A stretch of DNA of 64,000 nt, taken from contig NZ_BAAAPN010000106.1 in the NCBI RefSeq assembly GCF_039531165.1, forward strand, positions 29,365-93,364, in the 5' to 3' direction. Under the pieces are notes generated by a model. That model was not told the DNA's origin and did not search any database. It saw only the letters and a program-made list of their open reading frames with translations. This document shows, in pieces, positions 34,717 to 45,533 of the stretch (its first letter is position 1; the number at the start of each line of letters is the position of its first letter). Origin of the DNA: Nostocoides_A vanveenii (GTDB lineage: Bacteria > Actinomycetota > Actinomycetes > Actinomycetales > Dermatophilaceae). Position numbers and translations under genes: made by a program.

Positions 34717-35697
34717 TCAGATCAGGCCGAGCGCCTTGACCTGGTCGCGCTCGGCGGCCAAGCGCGCCACCGAGGCCGCGATCCGCTCCTTGGAGAAGTC
34801 GTTGAGGTCCAGGCCCTCGACGATCGAGTAGGTGCCGTCACTGACCGTGCACGGGAAGGAGGAGACCAGGCCCTCCTCGACGCCGTAGGAGCCGTCCGAG
34901 GGCACCGACATCGACACGACCTCGCCATTGGTGCCGAGCAGCCAGTCGCGCATATGGTCGATGGTCGCGTTGGCCGCCGACGCGGCCGACGACAGGCCGC
35001 GGGCCTTGATGATCGCGCCACCGCGGGTCGCGACGGTCGGAATATAGGTCTCGGTGATCCACGCCTCGTCGACCAGGTCCGCGGCGACCGAGCCGTCGAC
35101 GCTGGTGTGGAAGAGGTCCGGATACATCGAGTCGTCGTGGTTGCCCCAGATGGCCAGGCCCTTGACCGAGGTCACCGGGACCTCGAGCTTCTTGGCGAGC
35201 ATCGACTTGGCGCGGTTGTGATCGAGCCGGGTCAGCGCGTTGAAGGACTCCTTGGGCAGATCCGGCGCATTGTTCATCGCGATCAGGGCATTGGTGTTGG
35301 CCGGGTTGCCGGTGACGAGAATCTTCACGCCCTCGGCGGCCACCTTGTTCAGCGCGGCGCCCTGACCGGTGAAGATCTTGCCGTTCGCGGCGAGCAGGTC
35401 GGCGCGGTCCATGCCCTCCTTGCGCGGCATCGCGCCCACGAGCATGGCGGCATTGACGCCGTCGAAGACCTTCTCCGGGTCATCGCCGATCTCGACGCCG
35501 GCCAGCGTGGGGAAGGCGCAGTCGTCGAGTTCCATGACGACACCCTCCAACGCCTTCAGTGCGGGCGTGACTTCCAGCAGGCGCAACTCGATGGGGGTGT
35601 CGGGCCCGAGCAGCGAACCACTCGCGAGACGGAAGAGCAGGCTGTAGCCGATCTGGCCGGCGGCGCCGGTGACGGCGACCTTGACGGGAGTGCTCAC
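34717..35697 (-). CDS. mdh: Malate dehydrogenase
   Basis: 326 residues. NAD site TGAAGQIGYSLLFRLASG; catalytic ILVTGNPANTNALIAM, LTRLDHNRAKSML (Asp-His dyad region, with Arg) and IWGNHDDSMYPD with the proton-relay His. It oxidises malate to oxaloacetate in the TCA cycle. The gene is convergent with the CarH-like regulator. In the usual actinobacterial order mdh follows folD-DUF3017 on the same strand; here it is displaced and inverted. A GTATGCC octamer lies in its upstream region. Confidence 0.95.
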   Translation of the reverse strand: MSTPVKVAVTGAAGQIGYSLLFRLASGSLLGPDTPIELRLLEVTPALKALEGVVMELDDCAFPTLAGVEIGDDPEKVFDGVNAAMLVGAMPRKEGMDRADLLAANGKIFTGQGAALNKVAAEGVKILVTGNPANTNALIAMNNAPDLPKESFNALTRLDHNRAKSMLAKKLEVPVTSVKGLAIWGNHDDSMYPDLFHTSVDGSVAADLVDEAWITETYIPTVATRGGAIIKARGLSSAASAANATIDHMRDWLLGTNGEVVSMSVPSDGSYGVEEGLVSSFPCTVSDGTYSIVEGLDLNDFSKERIAASVARLAAERDQVKALGLI

Positions 35698-35804
35698 TAT
35701 CGATCCTTCCGGTGGGACGAGGATGTATGCCGCGTGCTCCCGGGCGTGGCGACCCGGCGCGGTTGGATACGTCCGACGCTAGCAGTGGGGCCTACCGTTG
35801 GCGG

Positions 35805-36659
35805 ATGCCGCCCGCCTCCCGGAAGCCGGACCCGCGAGTGACCTCGGCCACGCGGTCCGTGCGACCGCTCGCGATCACCGCGGCCGTGGCCACCGTCTCG
35901 ACGATCGCGCTCGTGCTCGCCGTTCAACGCGGCTGGCTTGGCCCTGACGTGGGCCGCGGGAGTGGCTTTTGCGAATGGTCCTTCCGCGCCTTGGTCGATC
36001 CAGCCAGTCGAGTCGTGCGCCAGCCCGCCAACACCTTCTCCAACCTTGGTTTCGTCCTTGCCGGCCTGGCCATCGCCTGGCGCGCCGGCCGCCGCGAGCG
36101 GCTGGGTCCGACTCTCGCTGCCCGCCCCGGGCTGGTGATCGCCCTCGCCGTCGTCGTCACGCTGCTCGGGCCGGCCAGCGCCGCCATGCACGCGACCCAG
36201 AGCGATCTTGGCGGGCAACTGGACATGCTCTCGATGTACCTCATCGCCGCGCTCGTCCTGGCGTATGCCGTCACCCGCCTCCGCCACGGCGGCACCGGGA
36301 CGTTCGTCGTGACTTTTGCCGTGGCCGTCGCGCTGTCCGAGATCGCCGACCGGACGGGCGGACCGATCCCGGTGCTCATGCATACCGGCAATCTCGCCTT
36401 CGCGTCGGTGCTGCTCGTCGCGGTGGGAATCGAGATCGTCCTCGCGCGCCGCGGGGAGGGCGTCGGCCTGCGCTGGGGTGCGGCGTCCTTGGCCGCCTTC
36501 GGGCTGGCCTTCGGGATCTGGAATCTCGGGAAGTCCGCTCAGCCCTGGTGCGATCCCGACTCGCTGCTGCAGCCCCATGCCGCGTGGCATGTGCTGTGCG
36601 CGCTGGCCGCCTATGCGCTCTTCCGCGGCTACGCGGGGGAGACGGACCGCCCACAATAA
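35805..36659 (+). CDS. Ceramidase-like membrane protein (CREST superfamily)
   Basis: 284 residues from the ATG at 35,805. Seven or so membrane helices carry the CREST-superfamily residues: GFCEWSF and RQPANTFSNLGFVLAGL, MHATQSDLGGQLDMLSMYL (His and Asp), and HAAWHVLCALAAY (HxxxH). These positions form the zinc site in alkaline ceramidases. It may hydrolyse an amide-linked lipid, but the substrate in this organism is unknown. It is separated by only 4 bases from the frameshifted Nudix gene. Confidence 0.8.
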   Translation: MPPASRKPDPRVTSATRSVRPLAITAAVATVSTIALVLAVQRGWLGPDVGRGSGFCEWSFRALVDPASRVVRQPANTFSNLGFVLAGLAIAWRAGRRERLGPTLAARPGLVIALAVVVTLLGPASAAMHATQSDLGGQLDMLSMYLIAALVLAYAVTRLRHGGTGTFVVTFAVAVALSEIADRTGGPIPVLMHTGNLAFASVLLVAVGIEIVLARRGEGVGLRWGAASLAAFGLAFGIWNLGKSAQPWCDPDSLLQPHAAWHVLCALAAYALFRGYAGETDRPQ

Positions 36660-36663
36660 CCGT

Positions 36664-37133
36664 ATGCCGATCCCCGACTTCGTCCGTGACCTGCGCGATC
36701 GCGTGGGCCACGACCTCCTCCCGCTCGTGGGCGTCACCGGCGTGGTCCGGAATGCCGCCGGCGAGATCCTGCTCGCACGCCGGACCGACACTGGGGAATG
36801 GGCCCCCCCAGCGGAATCGTCGAGCCCTTCGAGCCGCCGGCCCGCGCCATGCTGCGCGAGATCCGTGAGGAAACCGGCGTCACCGTCAGTGTCGATGCGC
36901 TGGTCGCCCTCGACACCAGCGACCTGATCACCTACCCCAATGGGGATCGTGCCGTCTCTACGCAGTTGATCTTTTCCTGCACCTATCTGAGTGGCTCGGC
37001 GGGCGTGAGCGATGACGAGAACGATGCGATCGGCTGGTTCGCCGCAGCGGCGTTACCGCCGTTGAGCGCGGCGTGGCGACGGCGAATCGATTATGCGTTC
37101 ACCCCCTCGGGTCGGACGTGGTTCGGTCGTTAG
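36664..37133 (+). pseudogene. Nudix hydrolase with a frameshift in a C7 tract
   Basis: The first part (ATG 36,664) reads MPIPDFVRDLRDRVGHDLLP...LLARRTDTGEWAPP. After the run of seven C at 36,803-36,809 the family sequence continues in another frame: SGIVEPFEPPARAMLREIREETGV, the Nudix box (GxnEx7REUxEEXGU, with Val-Glu-Pro variants), and the C-terminal part to 37,133. One extra C would restore the frame. The break is a sequencing error, a recent mutation, or a slippage site; the rest of the sequence is undamaged. No product of full length is expected as written. Confidence 0.82.
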
Positions 37134-37142
37134 CTACATGTG

Positions 37143-38047
37143 TTAGGCGCGCCAACGTCGCGAGGTCTGCGGGATCAGACCCAGTCCACGGCGGAGACGG
37201 CGCGCCCGGCCGTGGGCGCGTGATCGTCGCCCAGCCGCAGCCCACTCCTGCGGAGTGTGTGCTTTGTCCATCGAGATGTCCCAAAATGCCCGGAGCACAA
37301 TTCGTGGGCGCTCGTGCCACGGTCTGCTCGCGAGCCGATGGAGCCATACCATCCCGGCTTGACCGCCGTATTTGCGGCCTCGATTCCAGTGTGCGAGCTC
37401 GGCTGGATATCGCGCGTCCACCGCCCCGCACGGAATTTCACCTGCGGCCAGTGAGGCCCGAAGAGGCTCCAGGGCGCCAAGCCGGCGGGCTGCCTCGGCC
37501 AGTCTGCCCCTCTCCGTGGGGAGCAAGGCTGCCCAGGTAGGGAGTGAACGACAATCGCGCTTCGGATTCGCGGTCGTGAGGGACATCGCGAAGCGCGTGG
37601 AGAGCAAGGATGATGGCATGGTCCACGCGGTCGGGACAGGGCACGGACTGGTGGGCAAGATTGACTGCGTCGTGTCGGCTCCAGCCTTCATCGACAACGT
37701 GCCGGGGCGCCCCCAGGAGGCCCGGAAAATTGACGTGCACCGACCGTGCAAGGCCAGCCGGGAATGACGACGGCGACTGCATGAAGGCCCAAGCCCTGGG
37801 AGTCCGATCCCGGACCGAAGAAGCGCTTCCAACCTAGTCCGTCCAAGAGGCTGGTGGCTTCCCTAGCGCGTCGGGGACCGCAGCGAACGTCGACATCCGT
37901 CGAGACGCGGGTCGTCTCGCGCAATCCTTGCGCGACAGCCGCCGGGCCCTTGATGAAAAGCCCTCGGGTTTCGGCAGAGGTCAACACCCGGTGGACGAGT
38001 GCGTGAGCGAGCTCGATGGTCGGCCCTTGTGGCCAGGGGGTGGTCAT
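37143..38047 (-). pseudogene. Nucleotidyltransferase-like gene, several frameshifts
   Basis: It starts at the ATG at 38,047 (MTTPWPQGPTIELAHALVHR) with ETRGLFIKGPAAVAQGL and STDVDVRCGPRRAREA, the pattern of actinobacterial nucleotidyltransferase-fold proteins that accompany PqqD-like genes. After GLHAVAVVIPGWPC the reading moves to another frame (SVHVNFPGLLGAPRHVVDE...HAIILALHALRDVPHD) and then to a third (LPTWAALLPTERGRLAEAARRLG...). At least two single-base indels are needed to join them. The stop is TAA at 37,143-37,145. It is a decayed copy, or badly sequenced. Confidence 0.7.
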
Positions 38048-38360
38048 TCTGGCCCGCCTTGGCGAACTCCGGTGCTGGACGGATGAGATCCCGCCGCAGC
38101 AGTTCCGCCATGAAATCTTCCATGTCGCTGATGACTTCCGGGGTTGCGTCGCCGCCGAGCTCTTCCAGTAGCTGACCAAAAGTCATACCGCACGCGAGCC
38201 CCTCCCAGATGGCTGCGGCCGAGGACGGCAGTCGCCACGGCAGATCCGTATGGGGAGCGCGCAGCGCGAGCACATGGATCTCGCCGTCATCGGCCCAGGC
38301 GACGTCGGGGCTGATCTGCCAAGGCCCATTCATCGCGCGCACCCGGACATCCTCGCTCAT
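37863..38360 (-). CDS. PqqD-like protein, probably with an out-of-frame tail
   Basis: It starts at the ATG at 38,360 (MSEDVRVRAMNGPWQISPDV). Residues 1 to about 96 form a PqqD-type winged-helix domain: WRLPSSAAAIWEGLACGMTFGQLLEEL, then a helix VISDMEDFMAELLRRDLI. The family is normally about 95 residues and would end at the ATG of the nucleotidyltransferase (38,047), where the sequence AATGA could give a coupled stop one base out of frame. As written the frame runs on for 60 residues across the neighbouring gene, so an indel near 38,050-38,070 is likely. PqqD-like domains usually bind leader peptides; no peptide gene was seen. Confidence 0.6.
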   Translation of the reverse strand: MSEDVRVRAMNGPWQISPDVAWADDGEIHVLALRAPHTDLPWRLPSSAAAIWEGLACGMTFGQLLEELGGDATPEVISDMEDFMAELLRRDLIRPAPEFAKAGQNDHPLATRADHRARSRTRPPGVDLCRNPRAFHQGPGGCRARIARDDPRLDGCRRSLRSPTR

Positions 38361-38451
38361 GGGGGGATCTGCCAGGTCAAGGAGCCCGAACGCCGGAGCG
38401 GCCGGTCCCCGAGGCGAACTCGGGTGACCGGCCGGCATACGACAGGCGGGA

Positions 38452-39225
38452 TCAGGCAGCCGCGTGCTCGTGCTCCTTGACCTCACCCATGATCGCGGGC
38501 TCGTCGGCACCGGCGATCATCTTGTAGGTCGCACCGGCGATCAGCGCGCCGACGATCGGGGCCACCCAGAAGAGCCAGAGCTGCCCGGGCGCACCGTCGC
38601 CGTTGAAGAAGGCGACACCAGTCGAACGGGCCGGGTTGACCGAGGTGTTCGAGATCGGGATCGACACCAGGTGGATCAGGGTCAGGCACAGGCCGATGGC
38701 CAGCGGGCCGAAGCCGGCCGGTGCGCGACCATCGGTGGAGCCGAGGATGACGTAGACGAAGATCGCCGTGAGAATCGCTTCCGCGAGGAAGACGGCACCC
38801 AAGGCGTAGCCGCCGGGGGAGTGCGCGCCATAGCCGTTGGCGGCCATGTGGCCGATCCGGTCGAATCCGTCCTTACCGGAGGCGATGGTCAGCAGTGCCG
38901 CACCGGCGACCAGGCCGGCAACGACCTGCGTGCCGATGTAGGCGGGGACGTCCTTCCAGGCGAAGCGCTTGGCCATGGCGACGCCGAGGGTGACGGCGGG
39001 GTTGAAATGGCCGCCCGAGACGTGCCCGACGGCATACGCCATCGTCAGAACGGTCAGGCCGAAGGCCAGCGCGACACCGGCGAAGCCGATGCCCAACTGG
39101 ACCGGGGTGGCGTCGGTGCTCAGGAAGTGGGCAGCGAAGATCGCGCTGCCACAGCCGGCGAAGACGAGCCAGAAGGTGCCGAGGAACTCGGCGCCCAGCC
39201 GCGCAGGCAGCTTGGGGGTGAGCAT
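38452..39225 (-). CDS. aqpZ: Aquaporin Z
   Basis: 257 residues with six membrane helices and both NPA boxes: GGHFNPAVTLG and NTSVNPARSTG. The selectivity-filter Arg follows the second NPA. It should be a water channel in the cytoplasmic membrane. The charged C-terminus (EVKEHEHAAA) is cytoplasmic. A truncated second copy lies at 46,232-46,674. The first (PqqD-like) gene of the adjacent decayed group is 90 bp away. Confidence 0.93.
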   Translation of the reverse strand: MLTPKLPARLGAEFLGTFWLVFAGCGSAIFAAHFLSTDATPVQLGIGFAGVALAFGLTVLTMAYAVGHVSGGHFNPAVTLGVAMAKRFAWKDVPAYIGTQVVAGLVAGAALLTIASGKDGFDRIGHMAANGYGAHSPGGYALGAVFLAEAILTAIFVYVILGSTDGRAPAGFGPLAIGLCLTLIHLVSIPISNTSVNPARSTGVAFFNGDGAPGQLWLFWVAPIVGALIAGATYKMIAGADEPAIMGEVKEHEHAAA

Positions 39226-39497
39226 GCAAAACTCCTTGATTTCATGGGTACGTGCGGGCCACTGTGCCCGCGAACGGCCGTATGCCGTAGCTTGGGACTC
39301 CGCACCGGCTCGCTGCCCGGGGAGTGCTCCTCAAGTCTACGGGACGGTTCGCAGCGCAGCGGGTGCCCACTGTTGCCCGGGCGTGTCCGCTGCCCACAAT
39401 GCGTTTGTAGATCGTTAGAAAAAGGCAAGTGTTTCGGTTGCCGTCACCTGTTGTCCCCCAATAGTGTCAGACGGTCCTGGTACCGCGATGAAGGGGT

Positions 39498-41228
39498 ATG
39501 CAGATGGTCCAGCAGCTGGTAGCTGCCGACACGCTGATCGATGCCAGCGCTGTCGACTACGTGATTCTCGCGATTTATTTCGTGTTCGTGCTCGGCATCG
39601 GTTTCATGGTCAAGCGGAATGTTTCCGATTCCGCGGACTTCTTCCTCTCCGGCCGTTCACTCCCCGCGTGGGTGACAGGTCTGGCGTTCATCTCGGCCAA
39701 CCTCGGTGCCGTCGAGATCATGGGCATGTCGGCCACCGGCGCCCAGATCGGCCTGCCGACGACCCACTACTTCTGGATCGGCGCCATCCCCGCCATGCTC
39801 TTCCTCGGCGTGGTGATGATGCCCTTCTACTACGGGTCCAAGGTCCGCTCGGTGCCCGAGTTCATGCTGCGCCGCTTCGGCAAAGAAGCCCACCTGGTCA
39901 ATGCGATCTCCTTCGCGGTCGCGCAGCTGCTGATCGCCGGCGTCAATCTCTACCTGCTCGGCTCGATCGTCCACGCGCTGCTGGGCTTGCCGATGTGGCT
40001 GACCCTCATCGTCGCCGCCGCGATCGTGCTCTCCTACATCACGCTCGGTGGTCTCTCGGCCGCGATCTACAACGAGGTGCTCCAGTTCTTTGTCATCGTC
40101 GCCTCGCTGCTGCCGCTGACCCTGATCGGCCTGCACCGGCTCGGTGGCTGGAGCGGACTGGAGGCGAAGCTCAAGCCGCAGATCGTCGACGGCAAGACGA
40201 CGACCACCGTCGAGCAGCAACTGCATTCCTGGCCGGGACAGGCGCTCTCCGGTTTCGACTCCTCCTTCTGGTCGGTCATCGGCATCACCTTCGGCCTCGG
40301 CTTCGTGCTCTCCTTCGGCTACTGGACGACGAACTTCGTCGAGGTGCAGCGGGCGATGGCGTCGGAGTCGATCACGGCAGCCCGCAAGACGCCGATCATC
40401 GGTGCCTTCCCCAAAATGTTCGTCCCCTTCCTGACGATCATCCCGGGCATGATCGCGGCCGTCCTCGTGGCCGAGATCGCCGACCTCAAGGCCGGCGGTG
40501 CCCCGGCCGGGGGCGCTTCAGGCGAGGGGGTCACCTACAACGACTCCATCCTGCTGCTGATGCGCGATGTCTTGCCCAATGGCTTGCTCGGGCTTGCGAT
40601 CACCGGCTTGTTGGCGGCCTTCATGGCCGGCATGGCTGCGAACATCTCGGCCTTCAACACCGTCTTCAGCTACGACCTCTACGGCGACTATCTCGTCAAG
40701 GGCAAGCCGGACTCGCACTATCTGCAGGTCGGGCGCCTCGCCACGGTCGCGGCGACCGTTATCGCCATCTTCACCGCGTCGATCGCCGGGTCCTTCTCCA
40801 ACATCATGGACTATCTCCAGACGCTCTTCGGCTTCTTCAACGCGCCGCTCTTCGCCACCTTCATCCTCGGGATGTTCTGGAAGCGGATGACCCCGACAGC
40901 CGGCTGGGTCGGCCTGGTCGGTGGCACGGTCGCCGCGATCTCGCTGTGGTCGGCGTCGAAGTTCGGTGAGGTCTTCACCCTCCCCGGTCAGGGCCTGGCC
41001 TTCCTCGCCGCCTCGACGGCCTTCGTGGTCGACATCGTCTTGTCGATCCTGGTGACCATGGTGACCAAGCCCAAACCGGCCTCCGAACTGGTGGGTCTGG
41101 TCTACTCCGAGACGCCCAAGGAAATGCGCTCCGACCCGGACGAGCACCTGCTGCCCGTTTGGAAGCGTCCGGTCCCGCTCGCCGGGCTGGCGCTGTTGAT
41201 GACCATCGTCCTGAACACCATCTTCTGA
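39498..41228 (+). CDS. Sodium:solute symporter (SSS family, SGLT-like)
   Basis: 576 residues, 13-15 membrane helices. SSS signatures: SDSADFFLSGRSLPAWVTGLAF, then GAIPAMLFLGVVMMPFYYG, and the sugar-transporter-like NTVFSYDLYGDYLVKGKPD. The closest group appears to be the vSGLT-type sugar symporters, but the substrate cannot be assigned. GAAGGGG-like sequence precedes the ATG at 39,498. It is followed after 28 bp by a small membrane protein that looks cotranscribed, then a strong terminator. Confidence 0.88.
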   Translation: MQMVQQLVAADTLIDASAVDYVILAIYFVFVLGIGFMVKRNVSDSADFFLSGRSLPAWVTGLAFISANLGAVEIMGMSATGAQIGLPTTHYFWIGAIPAMLFLGVVMMPFYYGSKVRSVPEFMLRRFGKEAHLVNAISFAVAQLLIAGVNLYLLGSIVHALLGLPMWLTLIVAAAIVLSYITLGGLSAAIYNEVLQFFVIVASLLPLTLIGLHRLGGWSGLEAKLKPQIVDGKTTTTVEQQLHSWPGQALSGFDSSFWSVIGITFGLGFVLSFGYWTTNFVEVQRAMASESITAARKTPIIGAFPKMFVPFLTIIPGMIAAVLVAEIADLKAGGAPAGGASGEGVTYNDSILLLMRDVLPNGLLGLAITGLLAAFMAGMAANISAFNTVFSYDLYGDYLVKGKPDSHYLQVGRLATVAATVIAIFTASIAGSFSNIMDYLQTLFGFFNAPLFATFILGMFWKRMTPTAGWVGLVGGTVAAISLWSASKFGEVFTLPGQGLAFLAASTAFVVDIVLSILVTMVTKPKPASELVGLVYSETPKEMRSDPDEHLLPVWKRPVPLAGLALLMTIVLNTIF

Positions 41229-41256
41229 CCCGCAACGAGACCAAGGAGACACACAC

Positions 41257-41517
41257 ATGGCTGCTCACAGCGCGGGTGCGATGGACGTCCGCAATGTCAT
41301 CGGGTCCCTGTTGGCCATCTACGGCGTGATCCTCACGGCGATGGGACTGTTCGGGGACAAGTCGCTCGACAAGACCGGCGACATCAACGCCAATTTGATC
41401 GCCGGGATCGCCCTGCTCGTGGTCGGCGGGATCTTCCTCGCCTGGGCGCGACTGAAGCCCATCGTGATCCCGGACGATTACGTCCCCGACCCGGACGCCC
41501 GTCCCCACGGTCACTGA
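41257..41517 (+). CDS. Small two-helix membrane protein
   Basis: 86 residues, with two membrane segments (VIGSLLAIYGVILTAMGLF and LIAGIALLVVGGIFLAWARL) and a polar C-terminal tail. A GGAG site precedes the ATG. It follows the symporter and probably forms one operon with it, as similar small proteins do in related genomes. The function is unknown. Confidence 0.8.
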   Translation: MAAHSAGAMDVRNVIGSLLAIYGVILTAMGLFGDKSLDKTGDINANLIAGIALLVVGGIFLAWARLKPIVIPDDYVPDPDARPHGH

Positions 41518-41533
41518 CCATTGCCGTATGCCC

Positions 41534-41565
41534 GCAGCCGGGCCACCCATGGGTGGCCCGGCTGC
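41534..41565. terminator. Perfect 32-bp palindrome terminator
   Basis: GCAGCCGGGCCACCC is followed, after AT, by its exact complement GGGTGGCCCGGCTGC. It lies between the convergent small membrane gene and the icd pseudogene. Very strong stem, likely bidirectional termination. Confidence 0.85.
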
Positions 41566-41607
41566 CGCACGTCCCGAACCGCGCCGAGGTTTTTGACGAC
41601 GCTCTGC

Positions 41608-43765
<2,158 letters not shown>

Positions 43766-43923
43766 CCGCACGCCGCTGGGCGCCAGGCTATCCAACGGCC
43801 TCGCCACCGCGCCGCGGCGTGTCACCCGAAAAGACGTCTAGCGGGCGGGGACCGGCTCGCCAGTACACTTCCCCGCGACCTCACGACCGGTCGCCCCTCG
43901 TCATACTGCTCTCGGGATTCTCG

Positions 43924-44892
43924 ATGCGTCTGCTGATCACTGGCGGAGCCGGCTTCATCGGCTCCAACCTGGCCGACCTCGCACTGGCCGCCGGCCACGA
44001 GGTGGTCATCCTGGACGATCTCTCCACCGGTCGCGGCGACAATGTGCCGGACGGTGCGGTTTTCTGCCACGCGTCGATCCTCGACCCCGGCGCGCTGACG
44101 GCGGCGATGGCTGGGATCGATTCGGTCGTGCACCTCGCCGCTCTTGGCAGCGTGCCGCGGAGCATCGCCGATCCGTTGGCCACCCACGAGGCCAACGCGA
44201 CGGGCACGCTCCGAATTCTCGAGGCTGCGCGAGCAGCAGACGTGGGGCACGTGGTGCTCAGCTCATCATCCTCGGTCTATGGCGCCAACCCGGCTCTGCC
44301 CAAAAACGAGCGCGAGTGGGTGCGCCCGCTCAGCCCTTATGCCGTCTCCAAGCTCGCTGCCGAGCAGTACACGCTCGCCTACCAGACGTCATACGGCATG
44401 GACACGCTCGCCTTCCGCTTCTTCAATGTCTATGGCCCCAGGCAGCACGCCGGCCACGTCTACGCCGCAGTCATCCCGACCTTCATCGACCAACTCCTGG
44501 GCGGTGACCCGCTGACCGTCAACGGGGACGGCTCGACGTCACGGGACTTCACCTATGTGGGGACCGTATGCCGTGTGCTCCTCGACGCGGTCGAGCGGCG
44601 GGTCGCCCACGACGAGCCCGTGAACCTCGCCTTCGGGACCAATACCTCTCTCCTGGCGCTGATCGCCGAACTCGAGGCCATCACCGGCAGCCACGCCGAA
44701 CGTGTGCACCGCCCAGCCCGCCCAGGCGATGTCCCCCACTCCCAGGCCGCGAATGCGAGTCTGCGACGGCTGTTCCCGGGTGTGGACGCCGTCCCGCTGC
44801 GCGATGGCCTGGCCGAGACCGTGGCGTGGTTCCGGACCCTCCCCGGGCTGGAGCGGACGTTGGCGTCGTCGGCCTCGGGGACGGACGGGTGA
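43924..44892 (+). CDS. NAD-dependent UDP-sugar epimerase (WbpP/Gne-like)
   Basis: 322 residues from the ATG at 43,924. Extended SDR: TGGAGFIGSNLADLAL, STGRGDNV, SSSSSVYG, and the catalytic SPYAVSKLAAEQY. The substrate-side sequence FFNVYGPRQ and SRDFTYVGTV match UDP-GlcNAc/UDP-GalNAc 4-epimerases such as WbpP, so I infer interconversion of UDP-N-acetylhexosamines. Its stop overlaps the sugar transferase GTG. The three genes to 46,162 are coupled by 4-base overlaps. Confidence 0.86.
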   Translation: MRLLITGGAGFIGSNLADLALAAGHEVVILDDLSTGRGDNVPDGAVFCHASILDPGALTAAMAGIDSVVHLAALGSVPRSIADPLATHEANATGTLRILEAARAADVGHVVLSSSSSVYGANPALPKNEREWVRPLSPYAVSKLAAEQYTLAYQTSYGMDTLAFRFFNVYGPRQHAGHVYAAVIPTFIDQLLGGDPLTVNGDGSTSRDFTYVGTVCRVLLDAVERRVAHDEPVNLAFGTNTSLLALIAELEAITGSHAERVHRPARPGDVPHSQAANASLRRLFPGVDAVPLRDGLAETVAWFRTLPGLERTLASSASGTDG

Positions 44893-45533
44893 CGGGACAC
44901 CGGCCGAGTGGCTATCGCGGCAAGCGTGCGCTTGACCTGCTCATCGGGGTCCCTGCGCTGATTGCGTCCTTGCCTGTGCAGGCGGTCATCGCCTGGCGAA
45001 TCCGGCGCACGATGGGCTCACCGATGCTCTTTCGTCAACAGCGGCCGGGGCTGCACGGGGTGCCCTTCGAGCTGATGAAGTTCCGCACCATGCGCAATCC
45101 GTCGACCGAGGACACCTCCCTGACCGATGTCGCTCGGGTGGCCACCGATGCCGAGCGGATCACGCCCCTGGGTGCGTTTCTTCGGTCGACCAGCCTCGAC
45201 GAACTCCCGACCTTGATCAACCTCGTCAAGGGTGATGTCTCCCTCGTCGGCCCGCGCCCCCTGCTCATGAGCTATCTCGACCTCTATACGCCGGAGCAGG
45301 CGCGTCGCCACGACGTCCGTCCAGGGTTGACAGGCCTGGCCCAAGTGAGCGGACGCAATGCCTTGACCTGGGAGGAGAAGTTCGCGCTCGATGTGCAGTA
45401 TGTCGACCGTCAGGGCCTGCTCGAGGACCTGCGCATCCTGGCCCGGACGATCCTGCTCGTGATGCGGCGCCAGGGGATCTCGGCCGACGGGGCCGCGACG
45501 ATGCCGCCCTTCGAGGGGATCGGGCAGCGATGA
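44889..45533 (+). CDS. Phosphoglycosyl transferase (PglC-like sugar transferase)
   Basis: 214 residues with an N-terminal re-entrant/membrane segment (RALDLLIGVPALIASLPVQA), then the PGT signature: PMLFRQQRPG, MKFRTMRNP, RSTSLDELPTLINLVKGDVSLVGPRPLL and PGLTGLAQVSGRNALTWEEKF. The size and lack of extra membrane helices match PglC, which transfers phospho-sugar to undecaprenyl phosphate. This would start a lipid-linked glycan, possibly with UDP-diacetylbacillosamine as donor given the neighbours. Confidence 0.9.
   Translation: MTGHRPSGYRGKRALDLLIGVPALIASLPVQAVIAWRIRRTMGSPMLFRQQRPGLHGVPFELMKFRTMRNPSTEDTSLTDVARVATDAERITPLGAFLRSTSLDELPTLINLVKGDVSLVGPRPLLMSYLDLYTPEQARRHDVRPGLTGLAQVSGRNALTWEEKFALDVQYVDRQGLLEDLRILARTILLVMRRQGISADGAATMPPFEGIGQR

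Noticed and set aside
37131..37150. Third copy of the dispersed palindrome (GTGTTAGG next to the Nudix stop)
   Set aside because: Only about 8 bases match, with no second arm; chance similarity.
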